Part shown: positions 28,537-39,400 of the stretch, in pieces | How the letters are laid out: the number at the start of each line of letters is the position of its first letter | Position numbering within the stretch: position 1 is the first letter of the stretch | Assembly (NCBI RefSeq): GCF_030490285.1 | Contig: NZ_CP129884.1 | Location: 1,736,001 to 1,800,000 of the forward strand | DNA: 64,000 nt | Origin: Methylomonas montana | Lineage (GTDB): Bacteria; Pseudomonadota; Gammaproteobacteria; Methylococcales; Methylomonadaceae | Direction of reading: 5' to 3' | Position numbers and translations under genes: made by a program | The notes under the pieces: model-generated | Database searches by the model: none | Seen by the model: only the letters and a program-made list of their open reading frames with translations | What the model was told of the DNA's origin: nothing

Positions 28537-29001
28537 ATGTATGTAATTATCAAAAACTTACTGCCAAGTGTTTCAATAGATGATCTTGAGGAATTTGTTA
28601 TTCCAGCCGCAAAAGGACGCTTTTTTCAAAGAAAAGGCGCTATAAAGTCACTAAAAATTATCGAGCTCGTTTGTGCTAAAAGTGGAGTTTCTGTTGAGCG
28701 ACATGGTTTAGTGATAGTCGATTCTGATGCGATAAAAAAGCGTCTGATAAAGTCGCTTAATGGTCAGTCGATTAGCAATGTCAAGCAGTCTGTTGGCGAG
28801 TATGTAATCAGGCATTGGAGTGTCGATAGTCGGTCCAGTGGCTTACCGTTCAAGCGGCCAACTCTTGATCGTAGAAAGTCTGATCGTCGTAGGTCTGGCT
28901 TAAATATGATTGCGGTGAGCCAAAAATCATATTCAATTCCAGCCTCACGGTCATTACCTACTCAAGTATCCAAACAAGCTCATAGGGTGATATGGGGATA
29001 A
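28537..29001 (+). CDS. Small protein of unknown function with an RRM-like N terminus
   Basis: A 154-residue protein that I do not recognise with confidence. Residues 1-90 alternate beta and alpha segments (MYVIIKNLLPSVSIDDLEEFV), which recalls an RNA-recognition-motif start, with a central KKRLIKSLNGQSI. The C-terminal half is basic and contains RRKSDRRRSG, a disordered nucleic-acid-binding-like tail. No signal peptide or membrane segment. An ACGGGGG site precedes the ATG. The upstream FNR/Dnr-like boxes suggest expression at low oxygen. RNA binding is a guess. Confidence 0.65.
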   Translation: MYVIIKNLLPSVSIDDLEEFVIPAAKGRFFQRKGAIKSLKIIELVCAKSGVSVERHGLVIVDSDAIKKRLIKSLNGQSISNVKQSVGEYVIRHWSVDSRSSGLPFKRPTLDRRKSDRRRSGLNMIAVSQKSYSIPASRSLPTQVSKQAHRVIWG

Positions 29002-29661
29002 TTGGTCTATGTTTTTATCAGGCAAAGGCCTTCCTTTGCATATTGAGGTGGCCCGGGAAAGTTGAACAGCCGGTTAAGTGTAAGGCCTGCTACTCTTGAA
29101 TGTCCGAAAGGAAGATGAAACGGAGCAGAAGACGACTAACTAATCTTGAAGAAAACACTCACCGGCTTTCAGCGTCAGGTGGCATTGCCTGGCGATAAAA
29201 ACCTGGCACAGCCAACCCAGGAATTTGAAATCTATCGTCGTCATCAGATAGCGACTGGAAACGATAGCTGGTGCAGCGAACTGCTGGAGTATTTGGCAAA
29301 CCGGGCGAATCCGCTCAACCTCTGGTGATTTGCAAGCCCAGCATGCCAAAACCGGTCACTGACGCTGGAATATGATGTGGTGCCTGAAGGAGCATAATTT
29401 CTGCCGCGGACATCGGATGTTGGTAAGCGCCGTTTCGTCTCCCTAGTGGATTTCGCTGCCTTCGGACTTGGCCCGCGCCGCGACGGCGGGATAACTTCTA
29501 AGGAACCATTTTTCTAAAAACACCGTTACGTTTCGGATGGTTTGGTCTTAGTTTAATCCGTTGCATACAATAGTAAATAACGAAATTTAAACGGAGCTTA
29601 TTTCAGCCAAGGAAGTAATGTTCAAATGCCTTTCGTTGGTATTTAACGGCATATAGGTTAT
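29002..29661. other. Intergenic region with no recognised feature
   Basis: 660 bases. A 60-codon frame at 29146-29328 starts with TTG, lacks a ribosome site and matches nothing I know; the surrounding sequence reads like decayed coding DNA, with several short open stretches in different frames. No repeat, tRNA or hairpin terminator was found. Confidence 0.4.
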
Positions 29662-30468
29662 TCATTGTTCTTGCTGGCTCAATCGCCATATTTTTATCGC
29701 CGATATCACCAGAATGCTCGCTAACAACGGTGATAGGGTCGTGATGGTGACAAGAGTTAACAATTGGCCGCCGAGAAAGGCGCCGGCTATCGATCCGATT
29801 GCCATCAACACGATAAAACGTCGTTGCCGACCCAATACCGAAAAACTTTGATGGCGGCTATAGCGGCCGAAACCTGCCAACATGGTCGGCAGGCTAACCG
29901 CCAGCGATAGACTACCGGCGATTTTGATATCAACACCAAACAGCAAGACGATAGTCGGGATTAGCAATTCGCCGCCGGCCACGCCCAGTAGCGCGGCGAC
30001 GATGCCGATGCCATAACCGGCAACACAACCGGCCGCCGTTTGTTGCCAGCCTGTCAACCAGGCCGAGGCCGCCGAGGCGCCGTGACTGCTTAGCAAAGCG
30101 GCGGCTATGCCCAGCAAGGCTAGAGAGATGGTCCGATATAACAATTTGGAATTCAGCCGGCTAGCCCAGCCCGCGCCATGCCAGGCGCCGATCAGGCTGC
30201 CGGATAGCAGGGTGGCTATCACGCCGACGTGAGCCGCCAGCTCGCGCCATGGCACGCCGGAGTTACGGAACGGCAGCGCGGCGGCGACAACGACCAGACT
30301 CATCGCCTTATTCAGAATCACCGCTTCCAGTGCGCCGAATCTAAACAGGCCGATCAGCAAGGGCAAACGAAATTCGGCGCCGCCCAGCCCGATCAATCCG
30401 CCTAGCGTGCCTATCGCCGCGCCGCCGGCGAAGATAGAGAAATGGCGTGGTTTTTCTAGGGAGCGCAT
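29662..30468 (-). CDS. TSUP (TauE/SafE) family membrane permease
   Basis: A 268-residue inner-membrane protein with about eight hydrophobic segments in two related halves, each with the family's glycine-rich motif (GGLIGLGGAEFRLPLL near residue 17 and ALLGVAGGELLIPT in the second half). TSUP proteins export small anions or sulfur compounds such as sulfite or sulfoacetate; the substrate here is unknown. The frame is open up to 30732, but that extension overlaps the upstream gene; the ATG at 30468, 25 bases after the haemagglutinin stop, is chosen. It is probably cotranscribed with that gene, without an obvious functional link. Confidence 0.88.
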   Translation of the reverse strand: MRSLEKPRHFSIFAGGAAIGTLGGLIGLGGAEFRLPLLIGLFRFGALEAVILNKAMSLVVVAAALPFRNSGVPWRELAAHVGVIATLLSGSLIGAWHGAGWASRLNSKLLYRTISLALLGIAAALLSSHGASAASAWLTGWQQTAAGCVAGYGIGIVAALLGVAGGELLIPTIVLLFGVDIKIAGSLSLAVSLPTMLAGFGRYSRHQSFSVLGRQRRFIVLMAIGSIAGAFLGGQLLTLVTITTLSPLLASILVISAIKIWRLSQQEQ

Positions 30469-30493
30469 GGTGTGGCCTGTTTTGAAAGAATGA

Positions 30494-33400
30494 TTAACCG
30501 CATCCTGGTGTGCCGTTTTTGACATCGGACACGCTGCATTTGCCGAAGCCGACGACTTGCGTATCGAGGATGGCGACTTTTGCGGATTTTTTAGCGGATG
30601 TTTCAGAGTTATTGGAATCCTGGTCTGCGGCGGACACGTCGGCGGCCGTTTTCGCCGCCGCTGTTGCGGCGGCATCGCCGGCGGCCGTTGGACTGCCGAC
30701 CGGCGTCGGCGGGGGCGGTGCGGGATTCGCAATTTGGATATTATCGATGCCTCTCACCGGGCCGGGCAGGATAACTTTGCCGCCGCCGATACCGGCTTCG
30801 CCGGCATCGACATAGCCGTTTGGCGCCAGCAAATACACATTGCCGATCCGGTCGCTGTTATATCCGGACTGGGCGCGAATGCCACTGCCCGATACCGTGG
30901 CCGGAAATATCACTACCAGATTGCCGTTGGCATCCAGGCGGACTTTAGGGCGCGGCGTGGCAATCGCCGATTTGGCGCCGCGGCCGGCATCGATATTGCC
31001 TGCCGACGACCAAATCGTGATGTCGCCTGCATCCAGGGTAAATATGCGGGACTGATTGACCAGCAAATCGCCCTTGACCAGAATGTTAACGTTGCCTTCA
31101 CGCTGTGCCACCACGCCCAGTTCATTGGCGTTTTTCTGCCCGGTAAACGCCGAGGCCAGGCCGACGTTGATCATGCCGCCAGGCGCCAGCAGATCGATGT
31201 CGCCACCATATAGAGTCTGGATGCGGCTGAAGAATAGCTTAATGTCGCCGGCCGGACTATCCGGAAACAATCGGGCGATGGCATCATAGCCACGCCGGTA
31301 GGCGGCTGCCTTTGCCGAATCCGGCAAGGCCACGGCAGTCTCGGCGGTGGCTCGAATTTCCGTAAATAAAATATCCAGAGCGAGCGCCAGACGGCCGGCC
31401 GTCGTGGTTTGTCGGTTCAGTTCCGCCAAACGGTCGGCGTAGGCGCCGTTGCCGACGTAGAAATTCAGTAAATCTTCCAATGGCCGGGTATCGCGCTGCA
31501 AACGGTTACCGGCCAGCACGACGATGTCGGCGCCGGTTTGCGGTAAGGCCGAGTTCAGCAGCGGGCCGACCGTGGTAATCCCTTCGGAGCTACCCAGATC
31601 GATGTCGCGACCGGCCCAGACATTCAATAAACCGGGGCCGGCCAGTTGGATGCCGCCGGCCGAGCCCTGAACCGCGCCGGTGGTGGGATCTCGCAAGATC
31701 GGAAACACAACGTCGCGACCGACGCTGATGCTGCTGACGTCATCGGCATTGATGTTCTGGATCATCAGTCCCAGATTGAACAAATCCAGTCCGGCTGAGA
31801 TTTCGCTGGCCTTGGCGGCCGCCACCAAGGCATCGCCGATACCGACGATGCTGCCGTTGGCCGAGACGATGCGGTTGCGTCGGGTGTCGTAACGATGCAC
31901 CGGTTGAGCGGCATGCACGGTGGATTCGTCGCCGCCGAAAGGCGTGGTGTACAGATACTGGGTAGCTCCAAGCGCGCTAGTGGCTGGCTGCATGGCCGAT
32001 AGCAAGCGGGCCGGGTCGACATCCAGCTGATTGACGCGGGTGCCGCCGTTGTCGTTGCCTATATTGATGTCGTCAGCCGCCAGCAATTCCAGGCTGCCAT
32101 CGGCCGTCGGATAAAGCGTCATGGAATTGGCGATGCTCAGGCCGCCGCTCAGCGCCTGTGCCGTCAGATCGCCCGGATATAAAGTCAACAACGGATAATC
32201 GGTGCTTTTCAATACCGCGCGGCCCTTGGGCGACGCCTGGTCGAAGATTTTGTAAGACTGAGCAATCGGCTGCACGTCGTTATTCAGGATCGCGTCGCCG
32301 GCCAGCGTTTGCAAGCTGATGGCGCTGCCTTGGCTGTAACTGGTGAAATAAGAAGTTTTGTCCAGAAATTTGCTGGGTGCGACCGAAAAAGGATTCAGCA
32401 CCGTGCCGACTTCGATACCGTTGCCGGCCTGGACCTGGAATTGGGCATCGCCCAGCGCGAAAACCGGACCGGCGCTGTACTGGCTGCCGCCCTTGATCGC
32501 GCCGCCGGCCTGGATCTCGGCTTTGCCTTTGTCGACGTAAAATACCCCGCCAGCGATGTCGCCGCCAGCGCGCACCTCCAGATCGCCGCCGCCCAGACGT
32601 TGCCAGACGTTTTCGGTGATTGTGCCGTTGGCCGCTTGGCCGACCGGTTTGGCCGAGGTCGGCAGCATCACCGACAGATTTTGAATATCGTCGCCGGCCT
32701 TGATGCGGACACTACCGCCACCCAAGGCGCCCAGGTTTTCCCTAAAGCCGAATTTCAGGTTTTGCAGCTTGGCGTTGCTGCTGTTTTGCACGACCAGACC
32801 GTCGAACATAATGCCCCAAGCAGTGGCTCTATCCTTACTGGTGATACCGTCGCTGCTATCCCAGTTACCCGTGCGTTGCAGCCAGTCGGACATAAACTGC
32901 GGGCTGGCGGTGCCGACGATGTTACCGCCGGCATTGAGACTGATATCGCCGCCGTCGAACGGATAATCCACAAAAAAGGCGGCGGCGACCAATGCGTTGC
33001 TGAAACTGCCCCAGCGTTGGTCGGTGCTGGCATGGCCAGCCGTGTAAATGGTCGAAGTCGAATCGCTCAGTACGATATCGCCGGCCGCGGCAACATCGAT
33101 ATTGCCGGTACCGGTGCGGACGCTGGTGTTGGCGGCCACGGTGAGCGAGCCCGCGGCGGACGATTGCACGGCGAGCGGATCGGCGCTGCTTAGGTCGGCG
33201 CCGGCGACCAATTGGTAATTCCAAGACTGGCCGGTCTGCAACACCAGGGTGCGCAGCCAGTTGCCGCTGACGCCCAACAAACCGGCCAGCTGTTTAGAGT
33301 CGTACAAGGCAAAGCCGTCGCTGAGCGTTTGGCCAACCATCAAGTCGCCGACCGCTCGCAGGCTGAGTACGCCGACGCTGTCGTTATCAAAATGCCAGCT

Positions 33401-36400
33401 TTGGCCCTGCCGATCCGGAAAAGCCAAGTCCCAGCCATTGTGGGAGATCAGGCTGCCGTTGATTTTGGTCGGATTGTATTTGACGCTGGCCGAGCCCGAA
33501 TTGGGGTATATCCGCACGAACAGGGTGCGGAAGGTTGCGGACTGCGGATTGGCATCGAAATAATAGGTGCCGTCCACGGTCAGCGAACTGCTGGCCGCCT
33601 CGGTCAGTTTGTGGACCACGCCGTTGCCGCCGATTTGATGCAAGGCATTGATCGCGCCCGCGACATCGTTGAGCCGGGTTTTCCAGATCGAGCTGGTTTG
33701 CTGAGTCCAGGCGAGTTTATTGGCGGATTCGCTCAGATCCAGCGTCAAATCGCCGCTGCTGAGGATACTGATGCCCGGTTGCAGTTGAAAACCGCCCAGC
33801 CGGCCTTGCAAGCCGCTGTTTTCAGCGGCGGCTTGCAGATAAGTCTGAGTTTCGCCGCGCCATTGTTGGATTTGGGCATTGCCGAGCGGCGTATCTCGAT
33901 ACTGGGCCATCGCGGTGACTTTCATCGTCTCGGCGCCGTGCACGCTGCCGTCGGCTATCGATACCGCCGCGTCGTCGCTGCCGATCCGGTTGACGACGGC
34001 TTCGACGCTGCCGCCCTTGCCAGCCTGGCCGCCAGATACATCGAGCGTAGCGCCGGCGGCGACCGTCACGCCCTGGTTACCGTCGCCGTCGGCATCCAGC
34101 GAGGTCAGTATCGCCGAGCCGCCGGTCTTGCCGGCACCGGTGGACACCGCCCGGAGTTTGGCGCCGGACAGCACATCGACGCTATCCCCGGCCGACAAGC
34201 GAATGATCCCTGCCTGCTCGCCGCCGGCATCCAGCTCGCCCAGCAGCGTCAGCTTGCCGCTATCGACGCTGAGAGCAATGCTTGAGGCCTTGACGGTGTC
34301 GCCGGCGGCGACGGTCAGATCGCCGCTCCGGTGACGGATGCTCAGATTGCCGCTAAAGCCGCCGCGATACAGATACGCATTCAATGCCGAGAAATCGGCC
34401 GGCGAGGCCGTGTTGGCATCCAGACTAAAATCGCCACCCACGGCGCCCTGGTAGCCCTTGCCCAGCAAATCCCCGGCTAGGGTCAAATTCCCCGCCGCCG
34501 CGGACAGCGATAGCCCGCCGGCGTCGCCGCCCCAATGGCTGCCGGACACATCCAATAATGAGCCGGCTGCCAGCGTCAGTTCGCCGGCCGAGGATTTCAG
34601 AAAAATACTGCCGCCGCCGGTATACACATGTTGGCCGGCCAGATCGACATCGCGCCCCGAGGTATCGATGCCGCCGGATACCCGCATATCGCCGGCGGCA
34701 TTCAATTTAACGATGCCGGCGGCCAATTCGATGCGGCCGCCGTGATCGATGCGATTGGCATTGATACTGAGTCTGGCGCCCAAAGCGTCCTGGGGCGCGG
34801 CGTTACCGGAGGCCAGCGTGGTCAGGTTATGCGTGCCCAGGTTCAAGGTGGTGTCGGCGCCAGCCGTGGCGGTCCAAACCGGCGCGGTGAGTGTGACATC
34901 GCTATCGGCGTTAATGGTGCCGGTGCCGCTGTCGACGATGGCGCTTAGGCCGGTCAACGCCACTCTTTCGAAGCCCGACCAGGCATAATCGCCGGCCCCC
35001 AGAATCAAGGTGTTGGCGGTTAGATTCAGCAGACCGCTGCCGTCGGCGGTCGAGGCGGCGGGTGGATTGCCGCGATTGGTCAGGGTAAGGCGATCAGCGG
35101 AGATTGCGGCAAGTTGGCCGGCGCTGCCGTGGCCGCGGACGCCGGAGGCGTTCAGCGTCAGGTCTTTTAATTGCAGATTCAGCGCGCCGGCGATGTCGAT
35201 AGCGCCGTCGCTATTCAATACCAATTTATCGGCACGTAGGCTGTTGAGGGTTGCCTCGGACAGGATCAGGCCACCGCCGGCGCTAGCGTCGCCCAGCGCG
35301 ATTCGGCTGGAACTCAGCGCCAGTTCGCCTTGGCTCATATCGATATTGCCCGAGAACAGGCTGTCCTTGCTGGCGTCCAGCAGTATCGAACCGGCGCTGG
35401 ACAGCGTAGCGCCCACGGCGATGTCCAGCGTGCCGGTCAGGCCGGTCAAGGCCTCGGCGGCGCGCTGAATGTCGGCCTGAGCGCCGGCCGAGACTCTGAG
35501 CAGGGCGCCGTCGCTGCTGGCATCGGCGTTGACGATTTCGAGATCGGTGTCGGTGCGGCTCAGGCTGCCCTCGGCGACGATAGCGGCGCCGCCGGCCATG
35601 GATACTTTGTCGCTGGCCGCCAGCAGGATTTCCGGCGCCCGCAAATAGGTATCGGCGCCGATGGAAACCGTTTGCGCGCCAACCGTTAGTTGGGTGTGGC
35701 TATTGCTACGGCTGCGCCTACCGCCCAGCAGCAGACTATCGACGCTTAGCCGATTCAGTTCGCTGGCCAGCAATACCACCGTATCCGTGTCCTGAATGGC
35801 GCTGCGATTGTTGACGACAGCCAGTCGGTTGGCGGCAATGTCGAGCATGCCGCCCTGGCCGCCGACCACGGCGGTGGCGCTGATTTGCGCGGCCAGTTGC
35901 AGACTTTGTCCAGCCAGCAGGCTCAGGTTGCCGGCGTCTTGCGGTAGGTTGGCCGAGTGTTCGGCGAAGAAGCTGGCGGCCGTGGTTTCCTGGTATTCGG
36001 AGCGGGTACGGGCGAGGGTACCCGATTCGACCGCAAATCCGGACCAGCGGCTGTCGCCCGCGCTGGTACCGGCCGTATAGCGATAACCGGCGACAATAGT
36101 TGCGCCGTCGTTGCGTAGCGTGGTGGTGCCGGCCGCCATATCGGCCGTGCCGGTTTGCGGGGTGATCAGGTAGGCGCCGGGCAGCAAGGCATAATGGGCT
36201 GGCAGCAGCGTGTAGAAACCGGCCGCCAGGCCGGCGGCGGCACCAAGGTACACGCTGTCGCCCGGCGTCAGACCGGATTTGGCGAATTCCAGCGGGTCGT
36301 AGGCGGCGTAATCGGCCTGATAAGCGGGCAGGATGGCGAAGGCGCTGTCGGTATCCAAAACGTCGGCACTCCCGCCAGGGCCGGCGATAAATTCGAATGC

Positions 36401-39400
36401 CGACAAATCGCCGCCGCCGTTCAGATTGACTACCGCACTGGCGGCCAGGTCGATGTCCGGCCCGGACAAGACGATGGATTTTTCCGGGCTACCGGTTTGG
36501 ATGTTGCTGTAGTTGCCCAGTGGATAGATCCAGTCCAGGCCGCCCTGGGTGCGGCCGAACGGAATCAGTAGGCCGTCGTCGTCGCTGACCGAGGTGATGC
36601 TGCCGCTTGCCAGTGTCAATGCCTTGCCGGCATTCAGTTCTATGCCGCCAAAGGGCGCCAGCAGTACGCCATGGCTGACGATGTTGGGGGCGTCGATCCG
36701 CAAATGTCCCGCCGCCGACAGCGGCGTCGCCCAGTCGGCATTCGCCGGCAGGATTTCGATCAGGCCATCCGGATTGAGGCTGGCATCCAGCGTCAGGCTG
36801 TAGCGGCTGAAGGTAGTCGGGTAGATTTGCCGGGCGCTCAGGCTTAAATCGCCCGCTAGCGACAGATTGCCGAGCAAGTCCGCTTCGCCGTTCGGGCGGA
36901 TGCCTGTCATACGGATGTCGCCGGTGCTATTTAGCCGGGTTTGCCCGAAGCCGGCGATTTTGCTGGCGCCGACTAGATCGATTAGCCGGGCGTCGACGCT
37001 GAGAACGGCGTCGGGATCTGTGGCGTATAGATCGCTGTGGGCGGCGCGGTTCCAGCTAGACCCCAGACTGAAGGTATTGCTGTGCAACTGCACAAGTCCG
37101 TCGCCGGAAATTAGCGGTGCGTCCAGTTGCAAATAATGGCTCAGCGTCAGATTGAGATTGCCGTCGAAGCGGATTTCGCCACGTTCGGGTTGAGTGGGAG
37201 TGTCCGAATATTGATCCGGCTCTATCATCGCCGCCGTCAGCGTCAACGAACCAAAGCCGCCTTGTTCGATCTGTTGGTTCGAAATATAAGCTTGACCGTT
37301 CAATGCGTTGGGGATGCCATGGGCGGCCATTAGCTCGACATCGGCCAGATTCGGCCAGTCGGAACCGATATGAATGACGCGGTTGCCGGTGGTGAAGATC
37401 TGATCTTCGGGTTCGCCGCGATGTTGGGCGTTAAGTGTCAGGTTCAGGCTGCCGCCCGACACGCTCCAACCTGGACCGGCGGCACTGCTGCCCAGGCCGG
37501 CTTTGGCGAGCAACTGGCCTTGCAGTACCATGCCTTCGGCGGCGGTCAGCGTAATCGCGCCGCCGGCGGACGCGAGGGTTTGCCGACTTAGCCCCTTGGC
37601 GTTGACAATATCTACGCTCGCTTGTCCGCCGGAAACGTCGATGCTGCTACCGGCTGCGGCCAGGATATAGCCGCGCTCGGCGCTCATCTCTATCGTGCCG
37701 CCGGCCAACACCTCGCCCAGCGCCAGGCCTTGAGAATTGGTTTTCCAAACCGTGGTGCCGGCGGCGTTCAGCCGGGCGTTACCGCCCAACACAATGGCCT
37801 GATTCGGGTTATAGCCTTTGTCCAGCGCGCTGGGCGGCGTAGTCAGTTGCAAGGCTATCGTGCCGGCCGGCGCGGTCAGCGAGCCGTCGATGCGGATGTT
37901 GGCGTCGGATGTTAACGAGAAAACAGCGCGGGGATCGCCGACGACGGCGACATGGTCGGCGATCGTGATCGCCCGTTCGGCCAGGTAGCCGCCGGCTATT
38001 GCGGCATTGTGTGCCAGATTCAGGCTTAGACCGACCGCCTGGCGCATGTCATCCGGCAATACCGTTAACGACACCAACTGGCTGAGATCGCTACCGCTGA
38101 CGGCCTGGGCTGCGGCGGATTTCAATTGCCAGTTGCTTTGCCGCAAGCGGATGGAGGTGCCGGCGGCGATGCTCAAATTGCCGGCGTTGGCGGTCAGGCG
38201 GTAGCTGCCGAATCCGCCGGACTGCAATAGCGCTGCAGGCAGATTGAGCGTGGATGGGTCGGTAGCTGTGCTAGTACCGATCTGGACGGTGTTGGCGGTC
38301 AGGCTCAGGGCGCCGCCATATTGCAAGGCATAGGAGGACAGCGATGCGCCGAGATCGAAACGGCTGGGCTCCAAGCCGGCGCTGATCAAACGAATGTCGC
38401 CGCCGTTACCGCCGGTAGCCTGGAGTTTGCCGTTCAGCGCGGCGCCGCCGTTGGCACTGATTTTCGCGCCGCTGTCCAGCAACAAATCACCCTGGGCTTG
38501 CAGCACGATATCGCCGCCGTCTATCGTCAAGGGTTTTAAGATTTGCGCCCTTTGGCTGTCGCTTAGGTCGTTGATCCAGCTGCCGCTGCTGTCGACGCTA
38601 CTTCCGGCCGTTAGATGAATTCGGCCGTTCAGGTCGCGGGTCGGGTCCAGTCCGCGTCGGGTTTTCAACTCAATGCTGCCGGCCGGCGCGGTGATTCGGC
38701 CTTGCACCTCTATTTCCCCGGCTTGCAGGTTGAGACTGCCAGCCGCAGCCAGGTTTAAGTGCGCGTCTTGCGGGAGCGTCAGTTTGCCGCCGCTAGTGAT
38801 GGCCAGGCGATTGACGCCTTGGGCGAATAAGGCATTACTCAAATAGATGGGTACAGCGGAGGAAATCGAATCGCCGCTGCCGGCCGTGAATACGATGTCT
38901 TGCTGAGCTTGGTTAGACCAGGCCGTGTCTATGCTCAACGTGCCGCCTTTGCTCATGGAATTGGCCGTACGCTGGTAGAGACTGTTGACGGTATTGGCGT
39001 TTAGGTTGCCGGACAAGTTCAGGTCGCGGGTACGGATATTCAAACCGCCGGCATTGCCGCCTTGGACATACTCGCTCTGGTAGTAGCTATTGCTAACGAT
39101 CTGCTGGTAAGTAAGATTGGGATCGGCCGAGGCCATATCGTAGAGCCGGCCGTGCGAAAGCAGTTTGGTCGTCGTCACTTTGCCGGCCAGATAATGTAGC
39201 GAGCCGCCGGACAGATCGATCTCGGCGCCGCGGTCGACCTGCACCAAGCCTTCGGAAGCCAGATTGACGGTGCCAGCGTCGATGTTGCGTTCTTCGATAC
39301 CGTGTTGAACTTTTTCCAGCGCACCGGAAATATCGGCCAGTTTGGTGCCGGTACGGGTATCCACCTTAACGGTTTTGCCGTGCAGGATGCCGGCTTTCTG

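Noticed and set aside
29146-29328. 60-codon frame starting with TTG before the TSUP gene
   Set aside because: No ribosome site and no resemblance to a known family; probably decayed DNA.
30469-30732. N-terminal extension of the TSUP permease frame
   Set aside because: It overlaps the 3' end of the TpsA gene and is Arg/Pro-rich without membrane segments, unlike the family.
32309-34285. Long plus-strand open frames (294 and 357 codons) and many shorter ones opposite the giant TpsA gene
   Set aside because: They are antisense to a repetitive GC-rich coding sequence, lack ribosome sites, and the minus-strand frame is unbroken over 10 kb with clear TPS features.
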